Shown here in pieces: positions 21,994 to 35,391 of a stretch of DNA of 64,000 bases. The stretch is from Isoetes taiwanensis (lineage: Eukaryota; Streptophyta; Lycopodiopsida; Isoetales; Isoetaceae). Numbering within the stretch: position 1 is the first letter of the stretch; each line of letters begins with the position of its first letter. The notes under the pieces are model-generated. The model searched no databases. It was given only the letters and a program-made list of their open reading frames with translations, and was not told the origin of the DNA. Made by a program: the position numbers and the translations under genes. The stretch lies in contig JAJEKV010000039.1 of the NCBI GenBank assembly GCA_021234155.1, forward strand, positions 498,001-562,000. The letters are read 5' to 3'.

Positions 21994-22585
21994 GCTTGGG
22001 GTCCGGGTTCGGGACCCCGCAAGACAGCCCCTCTGTGGAGGACCCGTGGATCTAACAGAGAACCGGGACTATGTCACGCTGGATTTGCAAGAAGAGAACA
22101 AGAAGAAGAAAACAGTAACAAAAGAGAACAATGAGAGGAAAATGATAAGCTTCCTTGATATCAATGATGAACATACATGAGCTCTAATCGAATCGAGAAG
22201 ACCGAAAAGAGACAAGACTCAAAACTCATCTAAAAACTCATGTGCTAGCTCTACTCATATATATAGTACAATGGCCTTTGGCCCAATATAGACACTCTGA
22301 CTGATCTCGGTGCCGACTCCTGGAAGGAGGCCTGATTTGCAGGAATGCCGGGCGGTGCCTCTTGAAATGCCTAGAATCACGCTGGACGCCGACGCTGGCG
22401 GTGGCGGGTCATTATTTGTCCGAGCGCCTTTTTTGACAGCGCCTTTTGATCAAGCGGGGTCTTCTCACTGGGTCTTCTGGCCGGGCCTTTGACGACCGAC
22501 CCGCGGGTCTGATCAGGGATCCTTGTTCTTGACCTGGTCCGTCAGATGCATGAATAGTCCCTGTATCAGAGGCACAGGACTAACA
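21994..22585 (-). mobile_element. array LTR 2
   Basis: Starts cttggggtccgggttcggga, ends cacaggactaaca, and is again followed by the polypurine complement ctccccaccaaacg. Same family as LTR 1, diverged by scattered substitutions. Confidence 0.88.
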
Positions 22586-25564
22586 CTCCCCACCAAACGA
22601 CTACTGGGTGAAGAAAAGGAGGAAGTGTCTCCGAGGGCTGAAGCCATCGGGCCAAAGTGATCCTCACGGGAGTGAAGACGGGCACCATTATGGTAAGTGC
22701 CAATGAGATCCCGCGTATTTGAAGAGCGGGAGGAGTGTTGAGCCCAAGGGCAGGATCGGCATCAATGAGAAAATGAGAGCGCACCATGTCTTCAAGGGCA
22801 GCATGGGCTTCGTGAAGAAACAAACCGCACTCCATGAGTAGGCAGGTCCGAGACCGGCACACCGACGCCGGCATTCTGGATTGCAAAGGAAAGATTGACG
22901 CCGCCGATTTAAAGAGCTGACCAGATGCATTTGAGAGCAAAGACGTAAACCGCTTGACGGCAGTAATCAAGGGTCTGGTGAGGTGGCGGCATTCTGGAAG
23001 AAGGTGTCAAAGCCATGAATAGCATCAGCAGGGCGTTGCCAACCACGCTCATTTGCAATATAGATCCAATTGGTAGTGTTATCAAGGATGGCACCATCCT
23101 CCCAATTGGAGCGGCGAACAAAACGGGGATCCCACCGGAGATCCGTCGAGATCTGAGGCGGAGTCCATCCAGCATGGCCATCCATGACCTTAGTCCAAAA
23201 GGGGAGACGCCAATCGAGGTGAGGAACCCGGGCGGGAGGGACACCCGTGGGAAGCATATGGAGAGGGGGGCCATGCCCGTGGGCGTGGGTCCGCCTCGCT
23301 CCCTCAATTCCTGACAAGGTCCGGATCAAGAGCTTTGCACCAATGGTCCCAAACGTAAGGTGGAGTCGAGAGTATACAGGAGGGCTATCCCAACCCGTGG
23401 GGACTGTCTTGCTATCCAAAAGAGCACGCAGTTGATTGTAACCTGCCAGTGTTTGCATATAAACTTGTGCAAAGGGAAGATCCTCGGGATGTCCCGTGAT
23501 ACTTCCTTATTATCCGCGGTAGCTTCGGTTTGCCGAGAGGCAATTGATGAGCAAGCTCGCATGTACTCTTGATGAAGAGCATGTGTCCGATCATGATCGC
23601 ATGATAGGGGTTGTTATCCAAAAGCAACCATTGAAATGTGGGATCACCCTGAAAGTTCTGATGTGGCCCATCTCGAAATTTGTCCTGTGTATCACCCGGA
23701 TAGAAATCATGAAAAATGTACGCCATTGGCAACAACTCAAGGTGATGAAATCCGATCCGCACAAAGAATGAGATCAAAGACTAAAAGGGCACAGAATAAA
23801 CCTTTGTCTTCAATAGAGAGGTCTGGCCAGATCCGAAGAAAATCTGCAGTGCACAGGGGAACATCAACGGGACCATCAGCCCCATGCCACTTTAGAAGAA
23901 AGAGGTGGCATCGGGCAACCACATAATCCAGATAACTGGAAGGAATAGGGAAGTCAACAGGCAGGTTGAGAGCAATGGTCACATAGCCGTCAAGTTTGGT
24001 CTGAGCCTCATCAGCAGATTGAATGGCTTGCTGTAGCTGTTGTTCGAGGTCACGGATCCGGTTCTCCTTTTCGAACAGAAGGCGTGACTGGTCACGGACC
24101 CATTTCTGAGAAGTCGTGGCATGTGAGGAGGATTGCCCAGGAACATTGAGTCGAAGCATGGCAATCTCAGCGTCATCAAGAATTTTCTGTTTCTGAACCT
24201 CTGTAAGCTGATCTTGGAGAGATGTGAGCTGAGAGGTCTGCGTGGAAAGATGAGCGGTCAAAGAGGCAATTTGAGTGTCACGCGCTGTAAGGTCTTGGGC
24301 TTGAGTGTTGTAATTCCGAGAGAGCTCTGTATACAGCGTGTCCAGCTTGACAATGTCTTTATCTTTGTCAACCAAGAGAGTCTCTCTTGCCTTGACCTGC
24401 TCCAATAATTCTTGAATGGTGGTCTGCAATTGAGCCTGCTGATCGGCAAGCAGATTATTCTGATTTTGGGCAGCCTTCAGATCCTCACGGGCCTGTAAAA
24501 GAGCCTCGTGCTTGTCTTGAAGCTGGGTCTCCAGAGTATGAACTTGCGTGGTAGCAGCTTGAAGGTCGCGGTGAACCGCGTCGGAGGCCTCCAGGGCCGT
24601 TTGAACCCCATTCAGGAGAGCTTCCTGGGATTCTTGTAACTTGAGAGCAGCAGCTTGAACATCCTGCTGATATTGATACAAAAGCTGGCGAGGGTGCTGA
24701 GGTGGTGGAGCCGGCTGTTGCCTTGTTTGTGACGTTTGGGAGACATGTTGAGGACTGGAGTGCTTGGTTTCTGTAGAGGAGGAGGAGACAGTGACATGCG
24801 TGTGCTGAAGGTTGACATGACCAGAAGAAGAAGGGCGTGAAGTGCCAACTTGGTGAGTCTGAGGAAGGGACTGCTGAGTGGAATCATGAGAATGAGGAGG
24901 TGTGGGAGGAAAGTAATGACGGATGATGGCTTGAAGATGGCCACCCACGGAAACTTCAGAGATAGGGGGGGGGGTCACCCTAAGACTGGGCCGACTTCTT
25001 TGAAGAAGGCGATAGAACAACAATTGGGGCCAATCAATGTGGTGGTTGGAGCGGATAGCAGTGATCACCAAATTATAGAAAGGCTTATTGATATGGGTGT
25101 TCTTGATAGAATACCCAAGGAACTTTCGCCACAGAAACTTAACAAAAGTTTCATGGGTCTTGTCAATATTTGTCGAGCGATGCATGTTCGCTGATAAGGT
25201 GAGCACCAAACTCAGTGACATCGAGATCCTGTAAGGCAGCCCAAGATAAACAAGGGGTTTGCAAAGGAATATGGAATACCTCAGAAATCAGGTGCTGGGT
25301 CAGCAAAATGGTGGTGCCATCGACCACAGTAGCATATCCATTCAGGCTGTTGACGATGTGAGCGATGAACTGCTTCAATTGGTCTGGATTTGGAGCCGGA
25401 AGTTCCATTTGTGAGAATGCATAAAGCTTCTGGCGTTCCGCGACTTCACGACTTGGGCCAACAAGGGCTTCACGAAAAGTGGGCGTCAAGAAGGATACTG
25501 ACTCGAAAAGAGCCGGTTCCCTGGGAGCAGTAGCTTGAAGTGTAGAAAATTTGGGTGCAGCCAT
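22586..25564 (-). pseudogene. ORF3 of the Tat-like element, coiled-coil protein (internal region 2)
   Basis: ATG at 25,564 gives MAAPKFSTLQATAPREPALF, LTQHLISEVFHIPLQ and EFGAHLISEHASLDKY. After a frame change near 25,170 it continues ETFVKFLWRKFLGYSIKN and a long Gln/Leu-rich heptad region (24,700-24,050: AALKLQESQEALLNGVQTAL, LQEDL-like repeats, LLFEKENRIRDLEQQLQQAI). Then DGYVTIALNLPVDFPIPSSY and DLSIEDKGLFCALLVFD. The heptads predict a long coiled coil. Position after pol and before the 3' LTR is where plant Tat/Athila elements carry extra or env-like ORFs. No signal peptide or membrane segment is evident. Function unknown. Confidence 0.75.
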
Positions 25565-26055
25565 AGCAAAGAGCTTCAGAAAAGAACGGTGATACAAAGG
25601 CGGAGAGCGGAGGACTGAGGACGAAGGCGCAGAGAGACGAAAAGGTTTAGGGCGCACAAAGGGAGGCGAAGGGGCATGATGAGGGCGAAACTGCAACCGT
25701 TGATGGTGCCAGGTGTCGAGAGATGCCAAGGAGGCGATTGAGAGGCAAAAATTTGGCTAAGTCCCCAAACAGTAAAGGGAGAAGCAAGGAACGGTGGAGA
25801 TGAGACGTGAGAGAATGATCGGATGTGACATGTGGCAAAAGGACGCACATTAATGTTTGACGGGCGTGAAAAGAAGGAATGGCATTTAATGCTGGCAACT
25901 CGAAGTGGGATAGCATTAAAACGAATGTGTCAGAAGGTACCATGGCTAGATATGCGGCGGGAGAAAAGATTCTCATTTTAGAAACAGCCTTGCATTGCAA
26001 ACACGTTGGCGATTTTTTTGATTGGTCCACGTCGACAAGGAATTCCTCGGTTGGC

Positions 26056-26333
26056 TATATAAGACGAACCGGGAGTGAAGCGAAGACATCCGATGGCGCT
26101 CAGTATGTCTGCTGCTGGTTTGCATGATCACTGCACTATGCCTTCAAACTGTTTGGAGTGGATTACCTGCAAGATGGATTGTCTGGACCTCTGGCGCTGC
26201 CACAACCGTGGCATGGCGATGGACGGGTGGTGTGCCGGGATGGCTGAGCATCCCGATCCGAAGACCAACGGGATGGAGGTGTTTGAGTGCAATGACGATG
26301 GGGCTCACCCATTCAGAATGTTTGACCTCATAG
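26056..26333 (+). pseudogene. antisense Cys-rich small ORF, copy 2, truncated by deletion
   Basis: ATG at 26,093 is 30 bp after TATATAAG. It reads MALSMSAAGLHDHCTMPSNC, LEWITCKMDCLDLWRCHNRG and MDGWCAGMAEHPD as in the intact copy at 35,429. Near 26,278 an internal deletion fuses it to reverse-transcriptase sequence of the opposite strand. The C-terminal third is lost. Confidence 0.65.
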
Positions 26334-28460
26334 ATCAAACCTGTAGCAAGGAGTTTGTCAATTTCTGCCTTGACGCGATCACGGTAATTGGGGTTGAGCC
26401 GGTACTGTCGTTGCTAAACTGGACGTGCATCAGATTTGGTAGGAATGGTGAGTTCCCCCAAGGTTTTGTTGATCCCCCGAAGATCTCTGTAGCTCCAGGC
26501 GAAAATGTGTTTGAACTTTTTGAAGAGCGTGACGGCCCTGTTACGATAGGGTGTCGGAAGATTTGCAGCAATGCGGACAGGCTGATTGTTGCCGACGTCC
26601 ACAATCTCAACTTCAGGAGTCTGAATATGTGGGATAACTTCCGTGTCTTGGACAATATGAGCAGGAGGTTGTAACATGACGGGATGCGTGGCACTCTGCG
26701 TGGTGAAGAAGAGAGGTTGATGAGTTTCATCAAGCAGAGGTTGCTTCATGACAGCGTGTACATCTACAGGAGCTTCAGGAGGTTCAGCATCTGAAAAGTG
26801 ATCAACACGTTGGATTCGATTGCAAAGAGCCAGGTAAGGGTCAAGCAAAGCTGCCACAGCCTGGTCCTGATCAAGAGTCATTTCTCCCCAAGGATCAGCA
26901 TATTCAGGGTAGGATGACAGAGGCAGACTCGCAGGTGGAGCCTGTACTTGATAGATATTCTGGGCTTCCTCAGAATCAGTGTCGGAGAGAGAGGGTTCTG
27001 CATGGTCAACCGAAATGATCTTACCAGTTTCCAAGTCCATGGTGGCATTGAGGTGACCATCTCCGTGGCCCAGTAATGGATACTCTTGGCCTGGCGGAGA
27101 AAAGGTCTGCCGACCAACATTTCATAATCACCTGGATCTTCTCCAGCCTTCCAAACACCAAATTCCAAGGGGAATCGGAGATCACCAATGTTGATGTGAA
27201 GAAGAGGCGTGACGCCTTGAGGTCTCGTGATATGGCCATTAGCCAATTTGATGTCATCATTAGGGATTTTTTGAGATCATAAAAGGGCCTTCTAAGAACT
27301 GCTGACTAAGCTATATGAACTACCAATCAGAAAACAGAACTGGTAATCCAGTCAGCAAAACAGTTATAACTAACTCACTGGATCACATTTTCTAGCATAA
27401 GTGTTGATAGAAAAGTCCAAATGAGCTCTTGTTTGGTGCAATAGATAGATCTCATTGAGATCTTTCCAATCTTGGGTGGTTTGCATGTCTTTTAGCCCCG
27501 TAGGATAGTAAAAAAATGGTAAAAACCATATTTTTTAGAATTTTGATAATCATAAGTGGTTAAAATATGTGCGAAGCATCTAAGATTGGAAAGATCTCAA
27601 TGAGATCTATCTATTGCACTAAACGAGAGCTCATTTGGACTTTTCTATCAACAGTTATGCTAGAAAATGTGATTCAGTAAGTTAGTTATAACAGTTTTGC
27701 TGACTGGACCCGTCAGGTTCTGATTTCTGATTGGTGGTTCATTTATCTTCATTTGGCTTAGTTGGCGTGTTTTGAAGGCCCTTTTTTAATCTCAAAAAAA
27801 CCCTAATGATGGGGCACGATAGAGTTGTTTGATGCCCATTTGTTTGCGGAGTTTATCCGTGATGAGATTAACTGCGCTACCTCTGTCAATTTGAACATGG
27901 TTGACTTTTTGATTGCCCACCGTGGCATGGACCGTGGGGGTAGAGGTAGCAACAGCCCCAACCAAAACAGTCGAGAGTGGTAACTGGTCCTTGAGAGCAG
28001 GACAGAGTTTCAAAATTGTTGCCAAACTTAAGGGAATTTTGATTTTTGCTAGCTCCTCTTGGAGTTCCAGAGGCACATGAGAAAAAAGATCAGCTGGATC
28101 CACAGGTGCTGGAGTGCGTGGTAATGAAGCAACAACTTCTTTGAGTAGGTCAACCTCGGCAGCAATATTCAGATAGGTCTGAGAGCGTGGAGGTTGAGAT
28201 GTGGACGGTGCTTCTTGTCTTTGTTGAGCTCTAGTGGTGGCATGAACATTAGCCAACGTGCGGCCTTCAGCAGCTTGCATGAGGTTCAGAATGCTTTGGC
28301 GAACTTTAGGCATGACATGCGGCATGAGTTTCTCCAAGTCAGGTGCAAAGTGAACCCTTTTTTCCTCTTCATGAGGAATGGTGTCAACTGCAAAGGCAGG
28401 TTGCGTGCCATTAGGAATAATGGTTAAGGGGCGTGACGCCCTGGTCTGGCGTGAAACCAA
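26279..28460 (-). pseudogene. protease and partial RT of internal region 2, MITE-interrupted
   Basis: Reads VNHVQIDRGSAVNLITDKLR (protease-like active-site region, DxGSA), then after the MITE IFAWSYRDLRGINKTLGELT and IYEVKHSEWVSPIVIALKH. The sequence stops at the deletion junction near 26,279. The catalytic RT half, RNase H and integrase are missing here. Confidence 0.8.
27258..27808. mobile_element. 551-bp fold-back MITE, relative of family 1
   Basis: Ends CATTAGGGATTTTTTGAGAT and ATCTCAAAAAAACCCTAATG. Almost the whole element is an inverted repeat (arms about 245 bp; aaagtccaaatgagctct and agagctcatttggactttt mark the inner part). The homologous site at 39,310 is empty (gatgtcatatgggg), showing exact insertion. 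No coding frame. Confidence 0.85.
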
Positions 28461-30037
28461 ACCAACCCAATTTGACTACCGGACTGAGGATTAAGAGCCC
28501 GAAAAATTTCTTCCCGTGCTTGTTGATCCATCCGAGGTTGATTGGCGTGAGCTGGTTGATAGCGTGATTGCCGAGGCGCCGCGAGGTGGCTTCCGAGTTG
28601 GTAAGCCGCGAGGCGGACCGATGTGGTCCGATTGGTGCCGTGAAGCCGCACCAACTTGTGGAAGTTGAGGACACGCCGCGGTGGTATGACCCCATTCTTG
28701 ACAGTGATAACACTGAGCTTTAGAAGGATCAAAAGGAGGACGTGTGTTGGGTCCCCGTTGTTGCTCCTGTTGCGCACTTGATAAACCAGTTTGTTGCGGA
28801 AAGGTGTAGGATGAGTGCGAGTGCACTCTTCCGTGGCATGATTGCACATGTTGCATCTTTTACACGAGGCGGGCCATTGGTGGAGTTGCACTCATTCCCC
28901 AAGTGGCCTTGATATTTGCGTGATATGGCACTGTGATCCGATCAAGGCCGCAGATTGGCGTGTTGAGGTTGGACATCAGTCTGTGGAACCATGACGGGAG
29001 GAATGAAAGGGAGCTCCTGAAGAGCCACGCCACGGGAGGAAACATTGACTGAGTGATTGACAAGGTCGATAGCCTGCTCCAAAGTCTTCGGCCAGTATTC
29101 ATCCATGAGTCGGATAGCCGGAGGAAGTCCTTGTAGAAACCGCACCAAAATCTGGCTCAGGTGGGGTACTCCTTGAGTTTGCCGAAAGCGTAATGTGAAG
29201 ACGATCTGCAAAATCCCGGGCGGACTCCGTGGGCTCTTGTTGAAGGTCATTGAGTTGCTTGAGATGAAGTTGATCATCATCCGTGGTCCCATAGTGAGAA
29301 AGAAAAGCAGTTCTCATTTCTGACCAATCTTGTTTCCAGTGGCTTTTGTTGGACATGAGCCATTGATGAGGAGAGCCATGCGCAAGGTGGTGGAAAAGAT
29401 ATGGAATTTCAGTTGAGGTTGTGCATGACCATTTAGGACAGCCGTGAGCCTCAAATTCTTCCATGTGGCCCGAGCACTTTGGTCTAAAGGTTTGCCTTCG
29501 TGGTTGCCAAAGGTTGGATAGGTCAGCTTTGCCGCCCGAAGGTAGAGGTGAAAGTGCTTGGCGGACAGAACCGGATATGGATTATATTGAGGTGGAGTTG
29601 GTGGTGGCATGGTGCCCGGGACCCCGATGAAGGGGTGATCATGAGGAGGTACCGGCGTGCCCGAGCATTGGTTTTGAGGTCTGGTAAGGTTGTAAACAGA
29701 AGAAGAGCTGGGAAATGTAGGGAAGGGAAATTCCCGGGGAGGCGCAAAAGAGACATGTGGATATCCCCGCCCACCCTGGGAGATGATGGTTGTGAAGGCA
29801 GAGGCGATGTCCCGGCAGAGTGATGGATGTAGGCATGTTCGGGGGTATGAAAGTAAGGTCGAGAAGGTTGAGCCTCGATAGAGCTCCCCGAGAAGTGATG
29901 AGGTGACTGAGGTCGTGAGCAATGTTTGCACGCTTTGAGGCGGGAATTTGACGAGACATGACACGAGGGGTGGGTGGCGCCGACCGAGCCCTAGACCTAA
30001 TGTGGCCTCCCTCAATGTCATAAGCGCATCCATACAT
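28424..30037 (-). pseudogene. gag of internal region 2
   Basis: Pieces in several frames: MYGCAYDIEGGHIRSRARSA, HGSPHQWLMSNKSHWKQDWS, FLSHYGTTDDDQLHLKQLND, LQQEPTESARDFADRL (retrotransposon gag domain), CKRCNMCNHATEECTRTH and CYHCQEWGHTTAACPQ (zinc knuckle, CX2CX4HX4C). Frameshifts are numerous. Confidence 0.8.
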
Positions 30038-30174
30038 ATCGCGCGACAGCTTTCCTTCGATGATGGCGCCCCAAGCGAGACGCCATCTAGGAAAGGAGTT
30101 CTTCCGGGCGTGAAATTTCTACGACATTATGGCGTAAGAAAGGAAAATCGAATCGAACCTCGCAAGCGGACACC

Positions 30175-30765
30175 GCTTTTGGGTCCGGTTCGAAACCCTC
30201 GCAAGACAGTGCCCTCCGTGAGGACCCGTGGATCTAACAGAGAATCCGGAGACTATGTCACGCTGGATTTGCAAGAAGAGAACAAGAAGAAGAAAAAACA
30301 GAACAAAAGAGAACAATGAGAGGAAAATGATAAGCTTCCTTTGATATCAATGATGAACATACATGAGCTCTCGCAATCGAGAGAAGACCGAAAAGAGACA
30401 AGACTCAAAACTCATCTAAAAACTCATGTGCTAGCTCTACTCATGTATATAGTACAATGGCCTTTGGCCCAATATAGACACTCTGACTGATCTCGGTGCC
30501 GACTCCTGGAAGGAGGCCTGATTTGCAGGAATGCTGGCGGTGCCTCTTGAAATGCCTAGAATCACGCTGACGCTGACGCGCGGCGGGACGGGTCGCCATT
30601 TGTCCGAAGCCTTTTTGACAAAGCGCCTTTTGATCGCGTGGGTCTTCTGGCTGGTCTTCTGGCTGGCCTTTGACAACTGACCTGCGGGTCGATCAGGGAT
30701 CCTTGTTCTTGACCTGGTCCGTCGTATGCATGAATAGTCCTGTACCAGGAGGCACAGGACTAGCA
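30175..30765 (-). mobile_element. array LTR 3
   Basis: Starts cttttgggtccggttcgaaa and ends ggcacaggactagca. On its left lie gag start sequences of region 2, on its right the ORF3 end of region 3, so it is shared by two internal regions. Confidence 0.88.
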
Positions 30766-33172
30766 CCATCCAGGACCTTCGTCCAAAAAGGAAGACGCCA
30801 GTCAGAAGAGAGGAACCGTGAGCGTGGAGGGACTCCTAAGGAAGCATAGGGAGAGGGAAGCATGCCCATGTGCGTGGGTTGCAGAGCCATGTCCCGGAAT
30901 GCGCTAACAAGATTCTGATCAAGAGCCCGACACCAATGGTCCCACTCTGAAGTAGAGAGTAATTGATAAACAGGAGGATTTACCCAACCCGTGGGGATGG
31001 TCTTGCTTTCTAGAAGGCCACGGAGTTGATTGTAGCCTCCCAAATGCTGCATATAAATTTGGGCGAACTCAAGATCGTCAGGATGCGCCAAATTTTTGTT
31101 TACCTGTTCCAATGTTTCACCGCCACGCAGGTAAGTAATCGAGCAAGTTCGCATGTACTCCGCTCAAAAGTCCGAGACCGAAAGGGATCCTTGAAATATT
31201 GGTTGGTTGATGATAACAACCAAGCAGCATTGGAGTTGCCTCGAAAAACACAATGGGCCTCATCTCGGAATTTATCATGGAATCTGCCAGGTAGAAGTCA
31301 TGAAAAACATAAGCCATGGGCTGAACAACACGGAAAATGACCAATTCAGGATCTTCAGAAGTGAGCTGATCAAAGACTAAGAGTGCACAAAATAAACCCT
31401 TGTCTTCTATAGAAAGATCCGCCAGATCCGGCGAAGTCCGCACTTTTGAGTGGTCGTTGATGAACATTGCCATTGGCCGCATTACCACTTCAAAAGGAAA
31501 AGGTGCCGCCGGGCCACCACATAGTCAAGATAGCCGGAAGGAGTAGAGAAGTCCACGTGAATGTTGGTAGCAATGTCAATATAGCCCTCCCCGCTTTGTT
31601 TTGGGCTTCTTCAAAGAGATTGAACCGCTTTTGAGCTGATGTTCCGTGTCACGGATCCTGCTTCTCCTTTTCAAATAGAAGACGGATCATCACGGACCCG
31701 CTTAATAGGAAGCGTGGCATGTGAAGAAGATTGCCCCGAGTTTGGAGTCGGCGTGGCAATCTGGCGTCCATCAATGACCTTCGCTTACGAGCCTCCAAAG
31801 CCGAAGTCCGAGGGACGTTAACCGAAGTTGTCGGCCGCGGAAAGCCGAGCTTCAAGGGAGGTGAGTCGAAAGGCCACGCCGTGAGGTCTTGGACTTGAGT
31901 GCGGTAATTGTGAGAAAGCTCCCAATACAAGGTGTCTAGCTTAGCAATGTCTTTCTCCTTGTCACCCGAGAGTATCTTTTGACTTGTTCTATTCCAACAA
32001 GTCCTGAATTGTGGTTTGAGCTGAGCCTTCTGATCTTCAAGTAGGCTTGTCTGATCCTCGAAAGCACTTTTGAGATCTACACGGGCCTGTAATAGAGCCG
32101 CTGCTTTTCTTGAAGTTGGGCCTCCAAAGTTTGAACTTGGGCAGCTTGCAGCTTGAAGGTCTCTTTGAATCGCATCGAAGCCTCCTGTGGACGCCTCAAC
32201 ACCATTCATGAGAGCCTCCCCGTGATGCTTGTAGCCGCATGGCAAAATGGTTTTGAACATCCCGGCTGGAATTGGTACAGAGCCGCCTAGGATGTGGAGG
32301 TGCAGGGCCCCGTTGCTGCCTTTGTCCGAGAGTGTTGAGAGGCATGACGGAATTGGAAGGCGGGCTTCAAAGGGAGGAAGAGGAGACGGTGACATGTGTG
32401 GCCCGGTGTTGAACATGACCGTGGGAAGTCCAGGCGGAAGGTACCAAACCGGGTTTGACGCCGGGAATGCAGAGAGGCCGAGTGGGAGGCATGGGAAGGG
32501 AAGGGCTCTCAAGAACAGAAGATAATGACGGATGAGGGCCTGAAGATGGCCACCCACCTAAACTTCGAGAGAGAGGGAGGGGGTAGCCCTAATACGGCCT
32601 ACTTCTTGAAGAAGGCGGTAGAACAACAAACCGTGGGCCAATCAACATGGAGATGGAGTGGATGGCAGTGATGACCATATTATAAAAAGGCTTATTTATA
32701 TGGGTGTTCTTGATGGAATACCCAAGCAATTTGCGCCACAGAAACTTCACAAAAGTGTCATGTGGCTTGGCAATATTTGTGAGGCGATGCTAGTTGGCTT
32801 GATAAGCAGGAGCACCAAACTGAGTAACGTCCATGTCCTGTAAAGCAGCCCAAGAGACAGAAGGTTTTTGCAAAGGAATACGGAATACCTCAGAAATCAA
32901 ATGTTGTGTAAGTAAAATGGTGGTGCCATTGACCACCAGAGCAAATCCTCTCCCGGCCGTTGGACGATGTGAGCGATGAACCGCCGCAATTGTTCCGATT
33001 GGGGCCGGAGCTCCATTTGCGAGAATTCGTAAAGCTTGTGGCGTTCCGCGACGCCCCGACTTGGACCAAGAAGGGCTTCACGAAAGGTGGGCGTCGAGAA
33101 AGATACAGACCCGAAAAGAGTCGCATCCCGGGGAGCAGAAGCTTGAAGTGTAGGAAGTTTGGGGGCAGCCAT
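30766..33172 (-). pseudogene. ORF3 of internal region 3, heavily mutated
   Basis: Homologous to 22,586-25,564. ATG at 33,172 gives MAAPKLPTLQASAPRDATLF. The coiled-coil part is scrambled by indels (31,650-32,560), and later SIEDKGLFCALLVFDQLTSE and MAYVFHDFYLADS remain. It shows that the C-terminal frame continues past the end seen in region 2. Confidence 0.7.
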
Positions 33173-33344
33173 GGCGAAGAGCCGCCTAACGTAAGGAACC
33201 GCCTCGAGAAGGCGGAGAGCAGAGAACGTAAGACGGCGCCAGATAGATCTAAAAGGTTATAGGGCACGCAAGTGTAGGTGAAGGGGCATGATGAGGGCGA
33301 ACCTTCAACCGTTGATGATGCCGGGTGCCGACAGATGCGAAGTT

Positions 33345-35064
33345 GGGTGTAAATATGGTAATGCTACCCAAAAAAACGCGAAAGCACTTAGCACTTAAAG
33401 CACTTAAAGCACTTGGTCACAAGACGGCCAAAAAGTCATGCCAGAATGCTTCCCCTCACCGTACTTTGTTCTCGGCTAAGTTAGATTAATAATTATCACC
33501 TCCGATACTCTCCAATTTTTGCATTTTGATGCCATGTAATGTCAAATTTTTTTTTTTTTGAGATACATTACATGGCAGCTTTAAATGTTGGATTGGTTTC
33601 AATAGAGTATGGAGAAAGTTAGAGAGAAAACAACAAACAAAGAAGACTGGTTGTCTGCTTCAAAAAGAAGTAATGGAATTGCAAGAATAAAACTAAGAAG
33701 TAATGGAATTGCATGAATAGTATTAAGATTGTTTTAATACGTAGACGGAATTGCAAGAATGTATTAAGATTGCTTTGATACAAAAGGATCTCAAAACTCT
33801 GATTAACAAAGCTTGATCAATAATGTAAATGACGAAATGTGAATGCACGCAAGACTACTCACAACAATATAGAACAACAATGATCATATAAAAGACAATG
33901 TTAACCCACTATTAGTGAAAATTGACCAACTTTGAGAGGTCATTTCTCCCACATCCAAGCTCAGATTTAATTGATTTAAACTGCAAGAGAAAGGCCATAG
34001 TGTCTACTTTTAGATGCAGGTAAAATCATCAAAAATTATTCATTAAAACTCAAGATATCAAATTCTGAGTTTTGGTATATTTCTGTGACAAAAAATCAGA
34101 ACCTGTAACAAAAAATCAGAACTTTGAGAGACTGTTTCTCACTCCTCATAGCTCAGATTTGAGTGATTTAAATTGTAAGAGAAAGTGCTAAGTGTCTAGT
34201 TTTAAATGCATGTAAGATCACTCAAAATCGATCAGCACCACTCAAGATATTAAAGTCTGAATTTTGTATATTCTTGTGACATCAATTTCTGCACCCACTG
34301 TAACAGAAAATCAGCCAAGTTTGAGAGGCTATTTCTCACTCCTCAGAGATCGGATTTGTGTGATTTTGATTGCAAAAGAAAGAGACCAAAGTATACTTCT
34401 AGATCAAAATGAAATCGCTCCAAATAGATTGGTAGAACTCAAGATATCAATGTCTGAGTGCTCGTCAATTTTCCCATTTGGGGAAAAAAAAATAACGTAG
34501 ATCTAGGATACAACATTAGAGATGCACAATACATTGAAAGAATGGAACAAAAATACTCTTAAGAAAAACAAAGAGTAATCAGATTGTCTCTTCTCACTTG
34601 ATTTGAATCCTAAAAAGCTTCTTCCTTAAATGGATGCTTTCAAGAGAGCTGCCCACAATTCAATCTCCATGCAACAGAGATTTGAATTATCAATCTAAAT
34701 CAAATTGCAATAAAACATTGTTAATTCACCTATGATTTCTATGCCGATTTGAACTCTAATTTGTGTTCTTATACTGCATTGAAAAAGAGAAACTCCATCA
34801 ATCTTGTCCCGCCAATGGAGTTCCCGCCAATGGAGTTCCCGCCCTTGAAGATCCTCGTCAGCGATCCTTACCATTTCGGAGATCTCCCACCGCGGGATCA
34901 TCCATCTCATCGATCCTTACCTCCACGGAATGATCCATCCTATTTCTGGAGTAACAACCCCCCGAGGTCGTTGAATGAAAAAGCACTCGAGGGTAAAGCA
35001 CCTAAAGCACTTAAAGCACTTGTCCGGATAGTGCTTTTTGGGTAGCATTACCATATTTACACCC
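33345..35064. mobile_element. 1,720-bp TIR element, target duplication AGTT
   Basis: Inverted ends GGGTGTAAATATGGTAATGC ... GCATTACCATATTTACACCC, about 30 bp near-perfect, extended by aagcactta-type short repeats. AGTT flanks both sides (33,341-33,344; 35,065-35,068). Inside are three diverged ~190-bp repeats (33,920-34,460: gagaggctatttctcactcc and relatives) and no transposase. A non-autonomous DNA transposon; superfamily not assigned. Confidence 0.8.
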
Positions 35065-35391
35065 AGTTGGCGATTGAAAGGCAAGATTTTGGCTAAGTCC
35101 CCAAATGGTAAAGGGAGAAGCAATGAACGGTGGCGATGAGACGTAAGGGAACGATCTGATGTGACAGGTGGCAAAAGGACACACATTAATGTTCGACGGG
35201 CGTGAAAAGAAGGAATGTCATTTAATGCTGGAAACTCGAAGTGGGATATCATTAAAACGAAGGTGGCAGAAGGTACCATGGCTAGATATGCGGCGGGAGA
35301 AAAGATTCCCCATTTAGTAACAGCCTTGCATTGCAACCACGTTGGCGAATTTTCTGATTGGTCCACGTCGACAGGGAGGTCCTCGGTTGGC

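Noticed and set aside
29500-29823. Plus-strand open frames opposite gag of the Tat-like element
   Set aside because: Not conserved in the sister copy and lacking a promoter, unlike the antisense ORF at 35,429.
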